Positions 5,902 through 13,172 are shown, counted from the first letter of the stretch. The stretch: DNA of 13,172 nt from BJHL01 sp035299305 (GCA_035299305.1 DATGWV010000281.1:1-13172); one strand, 5' to 3'. Notes: generated from the sequence alone by a model not told the origin. Program-made: numbers and translations.

Positions 5902-7293
5902 CTACCCCATGTGCTTGATCACGGCATCGGCGAATTCGCTGCACTTGACCTTCTTGACGGTAGCATCGCCTTCGGCCTTCATCAGGCGTTCGAAGTCGTA
6001 GGTGACGGTTTTGGCTTGGATGGCGCCGTCCATTCCCTTGATGATGAGGTCGGCGGCCTCAGTCCAGCCCATGTAGCGGAGCATCATTTCGCCGCTGAGG
6101 ATGACGGAGCCGGGGTTGACCTGGTCGAGGTTGGCGTATTTGGGGGCGGTGCCGTGGGTGGCTTCGAAGATGGCGTGGCCTGTGGTGTAGTTGATGTTGG
6201 CGCCGGGGGCGATGCCGATGCCGCCGACCTGGGCGGCGAGGGCGTCGGAGAGGTAGTCGCCGTTGAGGTTCATGGTGGCGACGATGTCGAAGTCTTTGGT
6301 GCGGGTGAGGACTTGCTGGAGGGTGATGTCGGCGATGGAGTCCTTGATCATGAGCTTGGACTTCCACTTGCCGCCGCCGTGGGTGGCGCCGATGGCGGCG
6401 AGGACGGAGTCGACTTCCTTGACGAGCTTGGCCTTTTGGTCGGGCGTCATGGAGTCGTAGCCGGGGTCGATGGCGCGGGCGTTGTCTTCGCTGGAGAGGC
6501 TGGGGTTGGCGTCTTTGTTGCCGAGGATCCAGGATTCGCGCTCGGTGATGACGGAGTCGCGGAATTCACGCGTGGCGAGGGCGTAGCCCCAGTCTTTGAA
6601 GGCGCCTTCGGTGAACTTCATGATGTTGCCCTTGTGGACAAGGGTCACGCTCTTGCGCTTTTCGCGCAGGGCGTATTCGATGGCGCTGCGGATGAGGCGT
6701 TCGGAGCCTTCTTTGCTGACGGGCTTGATGCCGAAGCCTGAGCTGGCGGGGAAGCGGATCTTGGCGGCTTCCTTGGGGAAAGCTTCCTTGATGAGGGCGA
6801 GGAACTTGTCAGCTTCGGGCGTGCCTTGCTTGAATTCGATGCCGGCGTAGATGTCTTCGCAGTTTTCGCGGAAGATCACCATGTCGCAGTCTTGCGGGCG
6901 CTTGACGGGGCTGGGGACGCCTTTGAACCAGCGCACGGGGCGGAGGCAGACGTAGAGGTCGAGGATCTGGCGCAGGGCGACGTTGAGGCTGCGGATGCCG
7001 CCGCCCGTGGGCGTGCTGAGCGGGCCCTTGATGCCGACGAGGTAGTCGCGGAAGGCGTCGAGGGTGGCGTCGGGGAGCCAGTTGTTGGTTTTGTTGAAGG
7101 CTTTTTCGCCGGCGAGGACTTCGAGCCAGTGGATTTTCTTCTGGCCGTTGTAGGCCTTGGCGACTGCGGCGTCGATGACGCGGACGGAAGCACGCCAGAT
7201 GTCGGGGCCGGTGCCGTCGCCTTCGATGAAGGGGATGGTGGGGTCGTTGGGGACCTGGAGACCGGCGGGGGACATGGTGATTTTGCTGGGCAT
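5902..7293 (-). CDS. icd: NADP-dependent isocitrate dehydrogenase
   Basis: Homodimeric TCA-cycle enzyme converting isocitrate to 2-oxoglutarate and CO2 with NADPH formation. It aligns along its length with E. coli Icd: IEGDGTGPDIW near 23-33, IKGPLSTPTGGGIRSLNVALRQ near 88-109, FRENCEDIYAGIE, TLVHKGNIMKFTEGAFKDWGY, MNLNGDYLSDALAAQVGGIGIAPGANI, ATHGTAPKY and TYDFER. The Lys-Tyr of APKY and the Tyr and Arg of YDFER are the residues that set NADP preference. Ser102 of GIRSLN corresponds to the Ser phosphorylated by AceK in E. coli. At 463 aa it is longer than E. coli's 416, owing to an insertion of about 40 residues near 255-310 (DPGYDSMTPDQKAKL region). ATG 7293 (MPSKI) was chosen because upstream frame residues come from tandem repeats; ATG 7275 is also possible. 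Confidence 0.96.
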   Translation of the reverse strand: MPSKITMSPAGLQVPNDPTIPFIEGDGTGPDIWRASVRVIDAAVAKAYNGQKKIHWLEVLAGEKAFNKTNNWLPDATLDAFRDYLVGIKGPLSTPTGGGIRSLNVALRQILDLYVCLRPVRWFKGVPSPVKRPQDCDMVIFRENCEDIYAGIEFKQGTPEADKFLALIKEAFPKEAAKIRFPASSGFGIKPVSKEGSERLIRSAIEYALREKRKSVTLVHKGNIMKFTEGAFKDWGYALATREFRDSVITERESWILGNKDANPSLSSEDNARAIDPGYDSMTPDQKAKLVKEVDSVLAAIGATHGGGKWKSKLMIKDSIADITLQQVLTRTKDFDIVATMNLNGDYLSDALAAQVGGIGIAPGANINYTTGHAIFEATHGTAPKYANLDQVNPGSVILSGEMMLRYMGWTEAADLIIKGMDGAIQAKTVTYDFERLMKAEGDATVKKVKCSEFADAVIKHMG

Positions 7294-7302
7294 GGGGGGG
7301 GT

Positions 7303-7344
7303 CCAAATTTCTAAAGGGCCAAATTTCCAAATGGCCAAAGGGGG
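7303..7344. repeat. 16-base tandem repeat in the icd leader
   Basis: Two 16-base units in tandem, CCAAATTTCTAAAGGG (7303-7318) and CCAAATTTCCAAATGG (7319-7334), plus a truncated CCAAAGGGGG. It lies just upstream of the icd start and creates an artificial in-frame extension of the icd reading frame to 7338. It is unusually AT-rich for this region and may overlap the icd promoter or 5' leader. Confidence 0.75.
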
Positions 7345-7397
7345 AAGTGAGGGGGAGTTTTGGCGAGGATAGTCGGGGGGAGCGGGGTTGGGTAGGG

Positions 7398-8465
7398 CTA
7401 GGGGCGGGTGAGTGTGATGGTGAGCGTTTCGGTGTTGCGTTGGAGGGTGAGGGAGAAGGATTTGGTGTCGGGGTTGGAGAGGAGGTTGCGGAAGTGGGTG
7501 GGGGTCATCTCGGCGACGGGTTGGTTGTCGATGGCGGTGAGTTTGTCACCAGATTGCAGGCCGGCGGTGGCGGCGGGGGAGTCGGGATAGATGGTGCTCA
7601 GGATGATGGTGAGCGGGGAGAGCGTTTGGGGTTTAATGGAGAAGCCCCAGGTGGCCGGCTGGGCGGCGCGGGGGGAGGGGGCGACGTAGATCACGTTGTT
7701 GGCGAGGTCGATGGTGAGGCGGGAGTTGACGAGTGCATCGGTGCCGATGGTGATGTCGTCGTCGAGGTTTGATTCGATGGGCCACGCGACCGGTGCGTTG
7801 AGAGTTGCGTTGCCCAAGGTCAACTGCGCGCGGATGTTGGTGAGCAGTTGTTTTCTGTCGCCGCGAATGGTTTGGAGAGTTCGCTCGATGCCTTGCGTGG
7901 CGGCGAGATCGAGCCGGGCGCGGAGGGCGGGTGCAATGGTGACGGCGTCGGCGGAGCCGGTGTCGATGAGGACGCGCGATGCGCCGACGGTGCGGTTGTT
8001 GGCGGTGATGCAGGCGGAGACGATGGCGACGCGTCCGTCGGTGACGGCGATGGGCGAGCCGAGGAGAGACTCGTCGCGTTGTGACGCGAACTGGTCCGGG
8101 GTGAGGATGGCGACTTGGCTTTTGCCGAAGTCGAGCTGAACGATGTGGTCGTTGAAGAAGGGGCGGCCGAGGATGACGATGGGGCGATCGAAGGTGGGGA
8201 TCGTCGGGAGGGTTCTGAAGTCACGAACGCTGATGGGTATACCCAGCACGGGGAAATCGGCAGTGGGATCGTTGCCGAGGCGCGTGGGGGCGGCGTTGAT
8301 TTCGGAACCGGTGTCGAAGACGACGTAGTAGTCGGTGTTGTTCCAGGTGAGTTCGAGGGCGGGGATGCCGGCGGCGGTGGTGAGCGGGGCGTAGGTGGAC
8401 GGCTGCTGAGAGAAGGCGGGGAGGGTGAGGAGAATTGCTAGAAGTTGTGAGATGCGGCGGAGCAT
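7398..8465 (-). CDS. Exported tandem aspartic-protease-like protein with PDZ domain
   Basis: A 355-aa exported protein. Residues 1-20 are a signal peptide (LLAILLTLPAFSQ). Two retropepsin-like domains follow, each with a catalytic-type motif: VVFDTGS at 48-54, closing with VILG at 97-100 and HIVQLDFG; and VLIDTGS at 165-171, closing with ITIG at 238-241 and SRLTIDLANN. A PDZ domain occupies about 270-355 (AGLQSGDKLTAIDNQPVAEM). Both DTGS motifs and both hydrophobic-hydrophobic-Gly motifs are intact, so it could form one active bilobal site within a single chain. Related bacterial proteins are mostly uncharacterised; a peptidase role in the periplasm is inferred. Upstream in-frame sequence is antisense to the GGDEF-EAL gene and is not part of this gene. 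It is divergent from that gene, sharing a 129-base gap. Confidence 0.88.
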   Translation of the reverse strand: MLRRISQLLAILLTLPAFSQQPSTYAPLTTAAGIPALELTWNNTDYYVVFDTGSEINAAPTRLGNDPTADFPVLGIPISVRDFRTLPTIPTFDRPIVILGRPFFNDHIVQLDFGKSQVAILTPDQFASQRDESLLGSPIAVTDGRVAIVSACITANNRTVGASRVLIDTGSADAVTIAPALRARLDLAATQGIERTLQTIRGDRKQLLTNIRAQLTLGNATLNAPVAWPIESNLDDDITIGTDALVNSRLTIDLANNVIYVAPSPRAAQPATWGFSIKPQTLSPLTIILSTIYPDSPAATAGLQSGDKLTAIDNQPVAEMTPTHFRNLLSNPDTKSFSLTLQRNTETLTITLTRP

Positions 8466-8594
8466 GGGGTAGAGTACATGGACCGGGTGAACTGGGCCGG
8501 AATCACCTCGACGGGTTACTGGAAAGGGCGGGGTTGGTGGTGCGGTATTCGAGATTGCGATACAGGCGGTACAGGTTGACGGGGTTTGGGGAGA

Positions 8595-11075
8595 ATGGTT
8601 GAATGCGGGGGGAAACGGAGACGATGGGGAGGTATGGGGATTGGGGACTTGCGAGTCTTGCGTCGGGTCGTGGCTGCGGTGAGCGGCGGCGTTGGTGCGT
8701 TGGGATTTGCGGGTGTATGTGCGGGGCAGGTGGCGGTGCCGGTGTGCAATGGGGAGGGTGTGGTGAGTGTTGCTGGCAGTACTGCAGGCGCGAGTGTGAT
8801 GGGAGTTGGGGGGGTTGGGGGTCACGTTGCACACGCGGGACATGTGCCGCCGACGGGGACGGGGAATGCGCTGATTGATTTCTTCACGGGCGGTGGGGAG
8901 TACATGTCGCGCGTGCATTGCATGGTGACGCAGGAGGGGAAGACGGATTGGTTCTGGGTGATTGCGCTGGCGGTGCTGACGACCGGTGTGGTGGCGGCGT
9001 ATGCGCGGATTTTCATTTTCTGGATGCGGTGCTACTTCGCGGAGAAGCTGGCGGACAGAAACAAGAAGCTGTTTGATCTGGGGATGGTGTTTCTGTGGTG
9101 CGCGATCTGCGGGTATGCGCTGTCGATGTTGATGTTTGTGTGGCCGGGATATCGGCTGATGGCGTTTGCGCTGATGGTGCTGAATTTCTTCTCGTGGCGG
9201 TTCTGCGCGAAGCTGGAGACGTTCGCGATTTCGTTTCAGGCTCCGCGGCTCGAGCGGCAGTTGCGAGAACAGGCGCAGCAGCAGCGCGACGGGCTGGAGC
9301 GCGAGCTGATGGAGCGGACGGTTGCGCTGCGGCAGAGCGAGACGCGGTATCGCACGATGGTGCAGAACCTGCCTGGCGTGGCGTTTCGCGTGGCGGTGGA
9401 TGAGAAGTGGACGAATCTGTTTGTGAGTGATGGGATTGAGGAGATGACGGGGTATCCGGCGAGTGACTTCATCAATAACGCGGTGCGGGATTGCGCGAGC
9501 ATCACGCATCCGGATGATGTGGGGCGCGTGGATGAGGCGGTGCGGGTGGCGATAGAGACGCGGAGCGCGTATGCGGTGGAATATCGCGTGATGCGGCGCG
9601 ATGGGGCGATGCGGTGGGTGCTGGAACGCGGGATGATTGTGTGTGATGACGTGAGCGGGCAGCCGGCGTTCATTGACGGTCTGCAGTTTGACATCACGGA
9701 GCGCAAGTGCGCGGAGCAACTGCTGGAGCAGGAGACGCTGTCGGATGGTTTGACCGGATTGGCGAATCGGAACTTGCTCATGCATCGGTTGAAGCGATGT
9801 GTGGAGGAGTCGCGGCGCGGCGGGAAGCAGTATGCGGTGTTGTTCTTGGATTTTGATAGGTTCAAGGTGGTGAATGACAGTCTGGGGCATGAGGCGGGTG
9901 ATGAGCTGCTGCGGCAGATTGCGCGGCGGGTGCGGGAGTTTGTGAAGCCGACGGCGAACCTGTCGAGTGACGGCGGCGGAAAGCTGGCGTGCCGATTGGG
10001 CGGGGATGAGTTTGTGGTGCTGCTGGATGATGTGCGCGAGCATGATGAACCGATGCGGGTGGCGCGTGAGCTATTGGACACGCTGCGCGAGCCGTATCAG
10101 GTGGGTGTGCATTCGCTGCGATCGACGGCGAGCATCGGGGTGGTGACGAGTCAGCGGTCGAATGAGGATGCGGAGACGGTCCTGCGTGACGCGGATACGG
10201 CGATGTATCGAGCGAAGCAGGCGGGCAAGGGGTGTGCGGTCATGTTTGATGCGAGCATGCGCAGCGAGCTGCAAGAGCGCGTGCAGCTGGAAGCCGAGCT
10301 GCGGTTGGCGGTTGAACGCGGTGAGCTTTCGGTGGTTTATCAGCCGATCGTGTCGCTGGAAGACGGGGTGTGCCGGTCGGTGGAGGCGCTGGTGCGGTGG
10401 CATAATCCGCGGCGCGGGAATGTGACGCCGACGGAGTTCATTCCGATCGCGGAGGATGCGGGGCTGATTGTGCCGATTGGGGAGTGGGTGCTGGGGCAGG
10501 CGCTGGATGCGATTGGGGTGCTGGATGCGGAGCTTGGGGAGAAGAGCATCACGCGGGTGAGCGTGAATTTGTCGCGGGCGCAGCTGACGTGTGAGGACTT
10601 GGTGGAGCGAGTGTCGCGGGCGGCGCGGGAGCGCGGCGTGGCGATGAAGCGGCTGCAGCTTGAGGTGACGGAGCACCAAGTGATGTCGGGGACGGCGGAG
10701 CGGATTGATCTGCTGATGCGACTGCGGATGCTGGGGGCGACGATTGCAATGGATGATTTTGGCACGGGGTTGTCGTCGTTGTCGGCGCTGCACACGCTGC
10801 CGATTGACGTGCTGAAGATTGATCGCGGGTTTGTCAAGAACCTGGGGCATGGGACGCAGTTCATGGCGCTGGCTCGGTCGGTGATGGAACTTGCGACGAA
10901 TCTGGGGATGAAGACGGTGGCGGAGGGGATTGAGACGGCGGAGCAACTTGCGGCTCTGCAGGCGCTGGAGTGCAATGACGGGCAGGGGTTCTATTTTGCG
11001 AAGCCGCTGTCGATGCCGGATTTGATTGAGATGCTGCGGGGCGGCGCGACGCGAGAACAGCGTGCGGCGGCGTGA
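8595..11075 (+). CDS. Membrane PAS-GGDEF-EAL protein (c-di-GMP turnover)
   Basis: Membrane-bound bifunctional signalling protein that could make and degrade cyclic di-GMP. From ATG 8595 (826 aa): a hydrophobic signal or anchor segment at about 25-45, an extracytoplasmic stretch with a His-rich HVAHAGH motif (about 77-83), membrane segments at about 119-145, 161-184 and 187-203, a coiled-coil linker at 218-250, a PAS/PAC domain at about 250-372 ending with FDITERK, GGDEF at 380-550 with the motif intact (469-473), and EAL from 565. EAL catalytic pieces are all present: EALVRW, NLSRAQL, LEVTE, DDFGTG, LKIDRGF, AEGIET and GQGFYFAKPL. The RxxD inhibitory site upstream of GGDEF is missing. Both activities are plausible. 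Alternative starts are TTG 8586 and ATG 8634, which has GGGGAGG directly against it; the start is not decided. Confidence 0.93.
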   Translation: MVECGGKRRRWGGMGIGDLRVLRRVVAAVSGGVGALGFAGVCAGQVAVPVCNGEGVVSVAGSTAGASVMGVGGVGGHVAHAGHVPPTGTGNALIDFFTGGGEYMSRVHCMVTQEGKTDWFWVIALAVLTTGVVAAYARIFIFWMRCYFAEKLADRNKKLFDLGMVFLWCAICGYALSMLMFVWPGYRLMAFALMVLNFFSWRFCAKLETFAISFQAPRLERQLREQAQQQRDGLERELMERTVALRQSETRYRTMVQNLPGVAFRVAVDEKWTNLFVSDGIEEMTGYPASDFINNAVRDCASITHPDDVGRVDEAVRVAIETRSAYAVEYRVMRRDGAMRWVLERGMIVCDDVSGQPAFIDGLQFDITERKCAEQLLEQETLSDGLTGLANRNLLMHRLKRCVEESRRGGKQYAVLFLDFDRFKVVNDSLGHEAGDELLRQIARRVREFVKPTANLSSDGGGKLACRLGGDEFVVLLDDVREHDEPMRVARELLDTLREPYQVGVHSLRSTASIGVVTSQRSNEDAETVLRDADTAMYRAKQAGKGCAVMFDASMRSELQERVQLEAELRLAVERGELSVVYQPIVSLEDGVCRSVEALVRWHNPRRGNVTPTEFIPIAEDAGLIVPIGEWVLGQALDAIGVLDAELGEKSITRVSVNLSRAQLTCEDLVERVSRAARERGVAMKRLQLEVTEHQVMSGTAERIDLLMRLRMLGATIAMDDFGTGLSSLSALHTLPIDVLKIDRGFVKNLGHGTQFMALARSVMELATNLGMKTVAEGIETAEQLAALQALECNDGQGFYFAKPLSMPDLIEMLRGGATREQRAAA

Positions 11076-11178
11076 AGATAAAAGCGAATTCACGTGGGAT
11101 TCACCAGCGGCTGACACGATTCATGCATCACGTCGGTGTTGTCAACGGTCGTTGTGACTGGAAGCGACGAAATGAAAC

Positions 11179-11195
11179 CGGGCCGAAGGGGCCCG
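11179..11195. other. Short GC hairpin ahead of the lipoprotein gene
   Basis: CGGGCC / GGCCCG perfect 6-bp stem with loop GAAGG, ending 2 bases before the GGAG ribosome site of the 11210 gene. No T-run follows. It may lie in the 5' leader and affect translation. Confidence 0.45.
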
Positions 11196-11209
11196 CTGGA
11201 GCATGAATC

Positions 11210-11578
11210 ATGAAGATGGGCGTAAAGGCGACGTTGATCGCGGCGATGGTTGGTGCGGCTGGTCTTGGTGCGTGCGAGCGTTCGTACCGCACGAGCGAAG
11301 GCCGGATGCCCGCGTCGGTGTCGATTGAGTCGAGCGGACGCGATGTGATGGTGGGCGAGACTGCGACGTTTATCGCTCGCACTCGCGACACGTACGGCCG
11401 GGACGCGGATGTGCGCTGGTCGTCGACGGCTGGTGATATGAGCGAAGAACAGGACGGGCGCGTGGCGCGCGTGAAGTTCAAGGAAACGGGCACGTACACC
11501 GTGAAGGCGACGCTGCTGGTGGACGGGCGCGAAGTTGAGACGGCGATGACGGAAGTCCGCGTTCGTCCGGTGAACTGA
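11210..11578 (+). CDS. Small lipoprotein with Ig-like domain
   Basis: A 122-aa predicted lipoprotein of unknown role. The N terminus is a type II signal peptide (KATLIAAMVGAAGLGAC) with lipobox LGAC, lipidated Cys at residue 22. The rest (about 35-120) reads as a bacterial Ig-like beta sandwich: SVSIESSGRDVMVGETATFIA, VRWSSTAGDM, FKETGTYTVKATL and a closing VRVRP strand. This is the Big/PKD-like pattern of a surface or periplasmic binding module. The start is supported by GGAG at 11198-11201, 8 nt upstream. It is followed after 104 bases by a 38-aa membrane protein and then a terminator, so the two may be co-transcribed. Confidence 0.85.
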   Translation: MKMGVKATLIAAMVGAAGLGACERSYRTSEGRMPASVSIESSGRDVMVGETATFIARTRDTYGRDADVRWSSTAGDMSEEQDGRVARVKFKETGTYTVKATLLVDGREVETAMTEVRVRPVN

Positions 11579-11682
11579 TCGAAGACGCGAAGCAGGACAT
11601 GGAGGGGGTTGGCGGGCATGTGTGAGCTGCCCGCCGCCCCTGAACCTGACGCGAGTGGAACTACCAAGAAAGGATGTGAGCC

Positions 11683-11799
11683 ATGGGACTCTTGCGTGGC
11701 ACTGTCGCAGGCATCGCAGCGTGGAAGCTTGGCGGCGGCATCATCTCGACGATTCTGATCTTCCTGCTGGTGTATTGGCTGATTGGCGTTGTCTTCTGA
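11683..11799 (+). CDS. 38-aa single-pass membrane protein
   Basis: Very small protein. From ATG 11683: a short basic start MGLLRGTVAG, IAAWKLGGG, then one strongly hydrophobic helix at about 20-38 (IISTILIFLLVYWLIGVVF). Support comes from a good ribosome site (AGGA at 11671-11674, 8 nt before ATG), a reading frame that spans the hydrophobic block cleanly, and a strong terminator 63 bases after the stop. A longer frame (11622-11810) on the same strand lacks such support. I associate the AWKLGGG-x-hydrophobic pattern with small planctomycete membrane peptides, but I can name no function. Confidence 0.7.
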   Translation: MGLLRGTVAGIAAWKLGGGIISTILIFLLVYWLIGVVF

Positions 11800-11861
11800 A
11801 GCACAAATAACTCTGTGCATTGAGAGACGCGCTGACAACACAAACATGCGGGAGGCATGAG

Positions 11862-11903
11862 AAAGACGGAGTCGTACTTGTACGGCTCCGTCTTTGGTTT
11901 TTT
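11862..11903 (+). terminator. Strong rho-independent terminator
   Basis: A 15-bp stem (AAAGACGGAGTCGTA with TACGGCTCCGTCTTT, one T-G pair; arms 11862-11876 and 11881-11895), loop CTTG, then GG and six Ts at 11898-11903. It ends the lipoprotein/38-aa transcript. The reverse strand has no T-run after the stem. Confidence 0.9.
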
Positions 11904-11937
11904 GGGGCAAGGTCGATCCGCTGCGTCGTACTCGCCG

Positions 11938-11966
11938 TTGCTCCTGATTGGTGGACTCACTATCCT
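11938..11966 (+). promoter_or_regulatory. Putative promoter for the DUF1015 gene
   Basis: TTGCTC (11938-11943), 17-base spacer, TATCCT (11961-11966). A transcript would start about 7 nt later, at the ATG 11973 itself, which also lacks a Shine-Dalgarno. This suggests a leaderless mRNA. Confidence 0.45.
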
Positions 11967-11972
11967 CAATGC

Positions 11973-13172
11973 ATGGCAAACGTCTATCCCTTTCATGCGA
12001 TTCAGTATCTCGGCGGGCGTGGTGATGCTTCGGCGTTGATTGCGCCGCCGTATGACGTGCTGGATGCGCACGGCAAGGCGAAGCTGCTTGCGAAGCATGC
12101 AGCGAACATCGTGGGGATTGACTTGCCTCACACGCCTGCGAAGGAGCTGGGGCCGCAGAGTGCGTACGACGCGGCGGCGGCGGGGCTGAGCAAGTTGCTG
12201 GCGGAGCGCACGCTGACCAAGCGCGGGATGCCGGCGATGTTTGCGTATCGCCAGTCGTTCACGGCGGATGGCGTGCTGATTCAGCGGTGCGGCATGGCGT
12301 GCACGACGGATGTGGTGCCATTTGGGCCGCGTGCTGGCGGGGGCGTGTTGCCGCACGAGGAGACTTTCAGCGGGCCCAAGGAAGATCGCATGGCGCTCAT
12401 GAAGGCGACCAAGACGCAGTTGTCGCCGATCTTTGGGCTGCACGCGGATGAGAAGGGCACCGCGACGCGGCTGGTTCGTGAGGTGATGAGCAAGCGGCCC
12501 GCCGACATGACGGCGACGATGAGCAAGGACGCGGGCGGCGACGGTGTGCTGCATGAATTGTGGGCGATTGATGACGCGGCGACGATCTCGGCGTATCAAG
12601 CGGCGCTCAAGGGCGAGGACATTTTCATCGCCGACGGGCACCATCGGTATACGACGGGGCTGAACTATCTCAAGCAGTTGGAAGAGAAGGCGGCTCTGCC
12701 TGAGGGGCATCCGGCGAAGCGAAGCATGATGGTGCTGGTGAGCATGAGCGATCCGGGGCTGGTGATCTGGCCGACGCATCGCGTGCTGGGCGGGATGAAG
12801 GATTACACGTGGGACGCGTTTGCGCGGGCGTCGGGCGACTTGATTCATGTGTCGTCGTTTGGCGGCACGCTGCGCGAGTTGGATGCGGCGCTCGCATCAC
12901 GCAACGACTTGGGTGAGGAGCGGTTCGGGCTGTGGGACTTTGCGAGCAAGCGAGGATTTCTCGCGCAGCCGGCGAAGCCTGACATGCTGGCGGCGCGATT
13001 CCCGGAGAAGCCGAAGGCATGGCGCGAGTTGAGCGTGGCGTTCTGCCAGTACGTGATTGTGGAGCAGTTGTGCCAGGGCAAGCTGAACGCGGGGCAGCCG
13101 GTGAAGTGGGCGTTTCCGCACACGATTCCGGAAGTGGAGGCCATCGGCAGCGGCGAAGAGACCGGCGCGGGC
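11973..13172 (+). CDS. DUF1015 family protein (3' end outside window)
   Basis: The reading frame runs open for 400 codons to the window edge, so the C terminus is missing. Seen motifs: MANVYPFHAIQY and APPYDVL (residues 24-30), LPHEETFSGPKEDRMALM at 126-143, LSPIFGL at 150-156 and IADGHHRYTTGL at 219-230, the DGHHRY signature of the family. It is predicted cytosolic, with no signal peptide or membrane helix. Family members are roughly 400-450 aa, so most of the protein is here. The biochemical role of the family is not established to my knowledge. The ATG at 11973 is the first in frame after a promoter-like sequence, with no ribosome site, so translation may be leaderless. Confidence 0.88.
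   Translation, partial: MANVYPFHAIQYLGGRGDASALIAPPYDVLDAHGKAKLLAKHAANIVGIDLPHTPAKELGPQSAYDAAAAGLSKLLAERTLTKRGMPAMFAYRQSFTADGVLIQRCGMACTTDVVPFGPRAGGGVLPHEETFSGPKEDRMALMKATKTQLSPIFGLHADEKGTATRLVREVMSKRPADMTATMSKDAGGDGVLHELWAIDDAATISAYQAALKGEDIFIADGHHRYTTGLNYLKQLEEKAALPEGHPAKRSMMVLVSMSDPGLVIWPTHRVLGGMKDYTWDAFARASGDLIHVSSFGGTLRELDAALASRNDLGEERFGLWDFASKRGFLAQPAKPDMLAARFPEKPKAWRELSVAFCQYVIVEQLCQGKLNAGQPVKWAFPHTIPEVEAIGSGEETGAG

Noticed and set aside
5902..5944. Effector start at ATG 5944 overlapping icd by 43 bases
   Set aside because: The added residues are encoded antiparallel to nothing conserved but within the icd 3' end in another frame, and the length before the FLCG motif fits the known effector better from ATG 5896.
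5911..7314. Plus-strand frames rich in Gly, Val, Asp and Ala opposite icd
   Set aside because: They are shadows of a strongly conserved isocitrate dehydrogenase caused by high GC at third codon positions.
8466..10043. Long minus-strand reading frame extending the aspartic-protease gene upstream to 881 codons
   Set aside because: It is antisense to the clear PAS-GGDEF-EAL coding sequence, is Arg/His/Pro-rich low complexity, and the real gene has its own signal peptide starting at 8465.
11622..11810. 62-codon plus-strand frame overlapping the 38-aa membrane protein
   Set aside because: It has no ribosome site and mixed low-complexity composition, while the overlapping shorter frame has a good ribosome site and a clean membrane helix.

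Overview
The window looks like chromosomal DNA of a planctomycete, most likely of the Phycisphaerae type. This is an inference from content. It carries a secreted beta-helix protein of a kind I associate with that group, and a secreted protein ending in a PSP-type sorting signal with a hydrophobic stretch and an Arg cluster. Intergenic DNA is full of short tandem oligomer repeats and dispersed palindromes. The DNA is GC-rich except for a lower-GC island at about 3.95-5.90 kb.

The highlight is a complete, apparently intact retron on the minus strand (3989-5896). In transcription order it has (i) an effector related to the nucleoside deoxyribosyltransferase-like (NDT) N-glycosidase effectors of Ec86/type II-A retrons, (ii) a msr-msd non-coding RNA bounded by a 17-bp a1/a2 inverted repeat and containing a perfect 17-bp msd hairpin, and (iii) a retron reverse transcriptase with NAxxH, LPQGAPTSP, YADD and VTG motifs. 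The ncRNA fills the gap between the effector stop and the RT Shine-Dalgarno almost exactly, and a2 overlaps that Shine-Dalgarno by 2 nt. The effector starts 5 nt after the stop of icd (isocitrate dehydrogenase). This order (effector, ncRNA, RT) differs from the ncRNA-effector-RT order I recall for Ec86.

Layout. 1-373: no gene, a hairpin and a heptamer-type repeat. 374-799 (-): small protein of unknown function. 800-1105: hairpins, including a 12-bp palindrome of a dispersed family. 1106-2101 (+): secreted beta-helix protein. 2289-2732 (+): unknown 147-aa protein. 2733-3057: repeats and a large two-arm stem-loop. 3058-3726 (+): secreted protein with a C-terminal sorting signal, followed by a terminator. 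3825-3930: two palindromic repeats. 3989-5896 (-): retron. 5902-7293 (-): icd. 7398-8465 (-): exported protein with tandem aspartic-protease-like domains plus PDZ. 8595-11075 (+): membrane PAS-GGDEF-EAL protein. 11210-11578 (+): lipoprotein with an Ig-like fold. 11683-11799 (+): 38-aa membrane protein, then a strong terminator. 11973-end (+): DUF1015 family protein, cut by the window edge.

Only the retron shows genes clearly working together: RT plus ncRNA would make msDNA that holds the effector in check until infection. The rest are single-gene units or short pairs with unrelated roles (TCA cycle, c-di-GMP turnover, cell-surface proteins).
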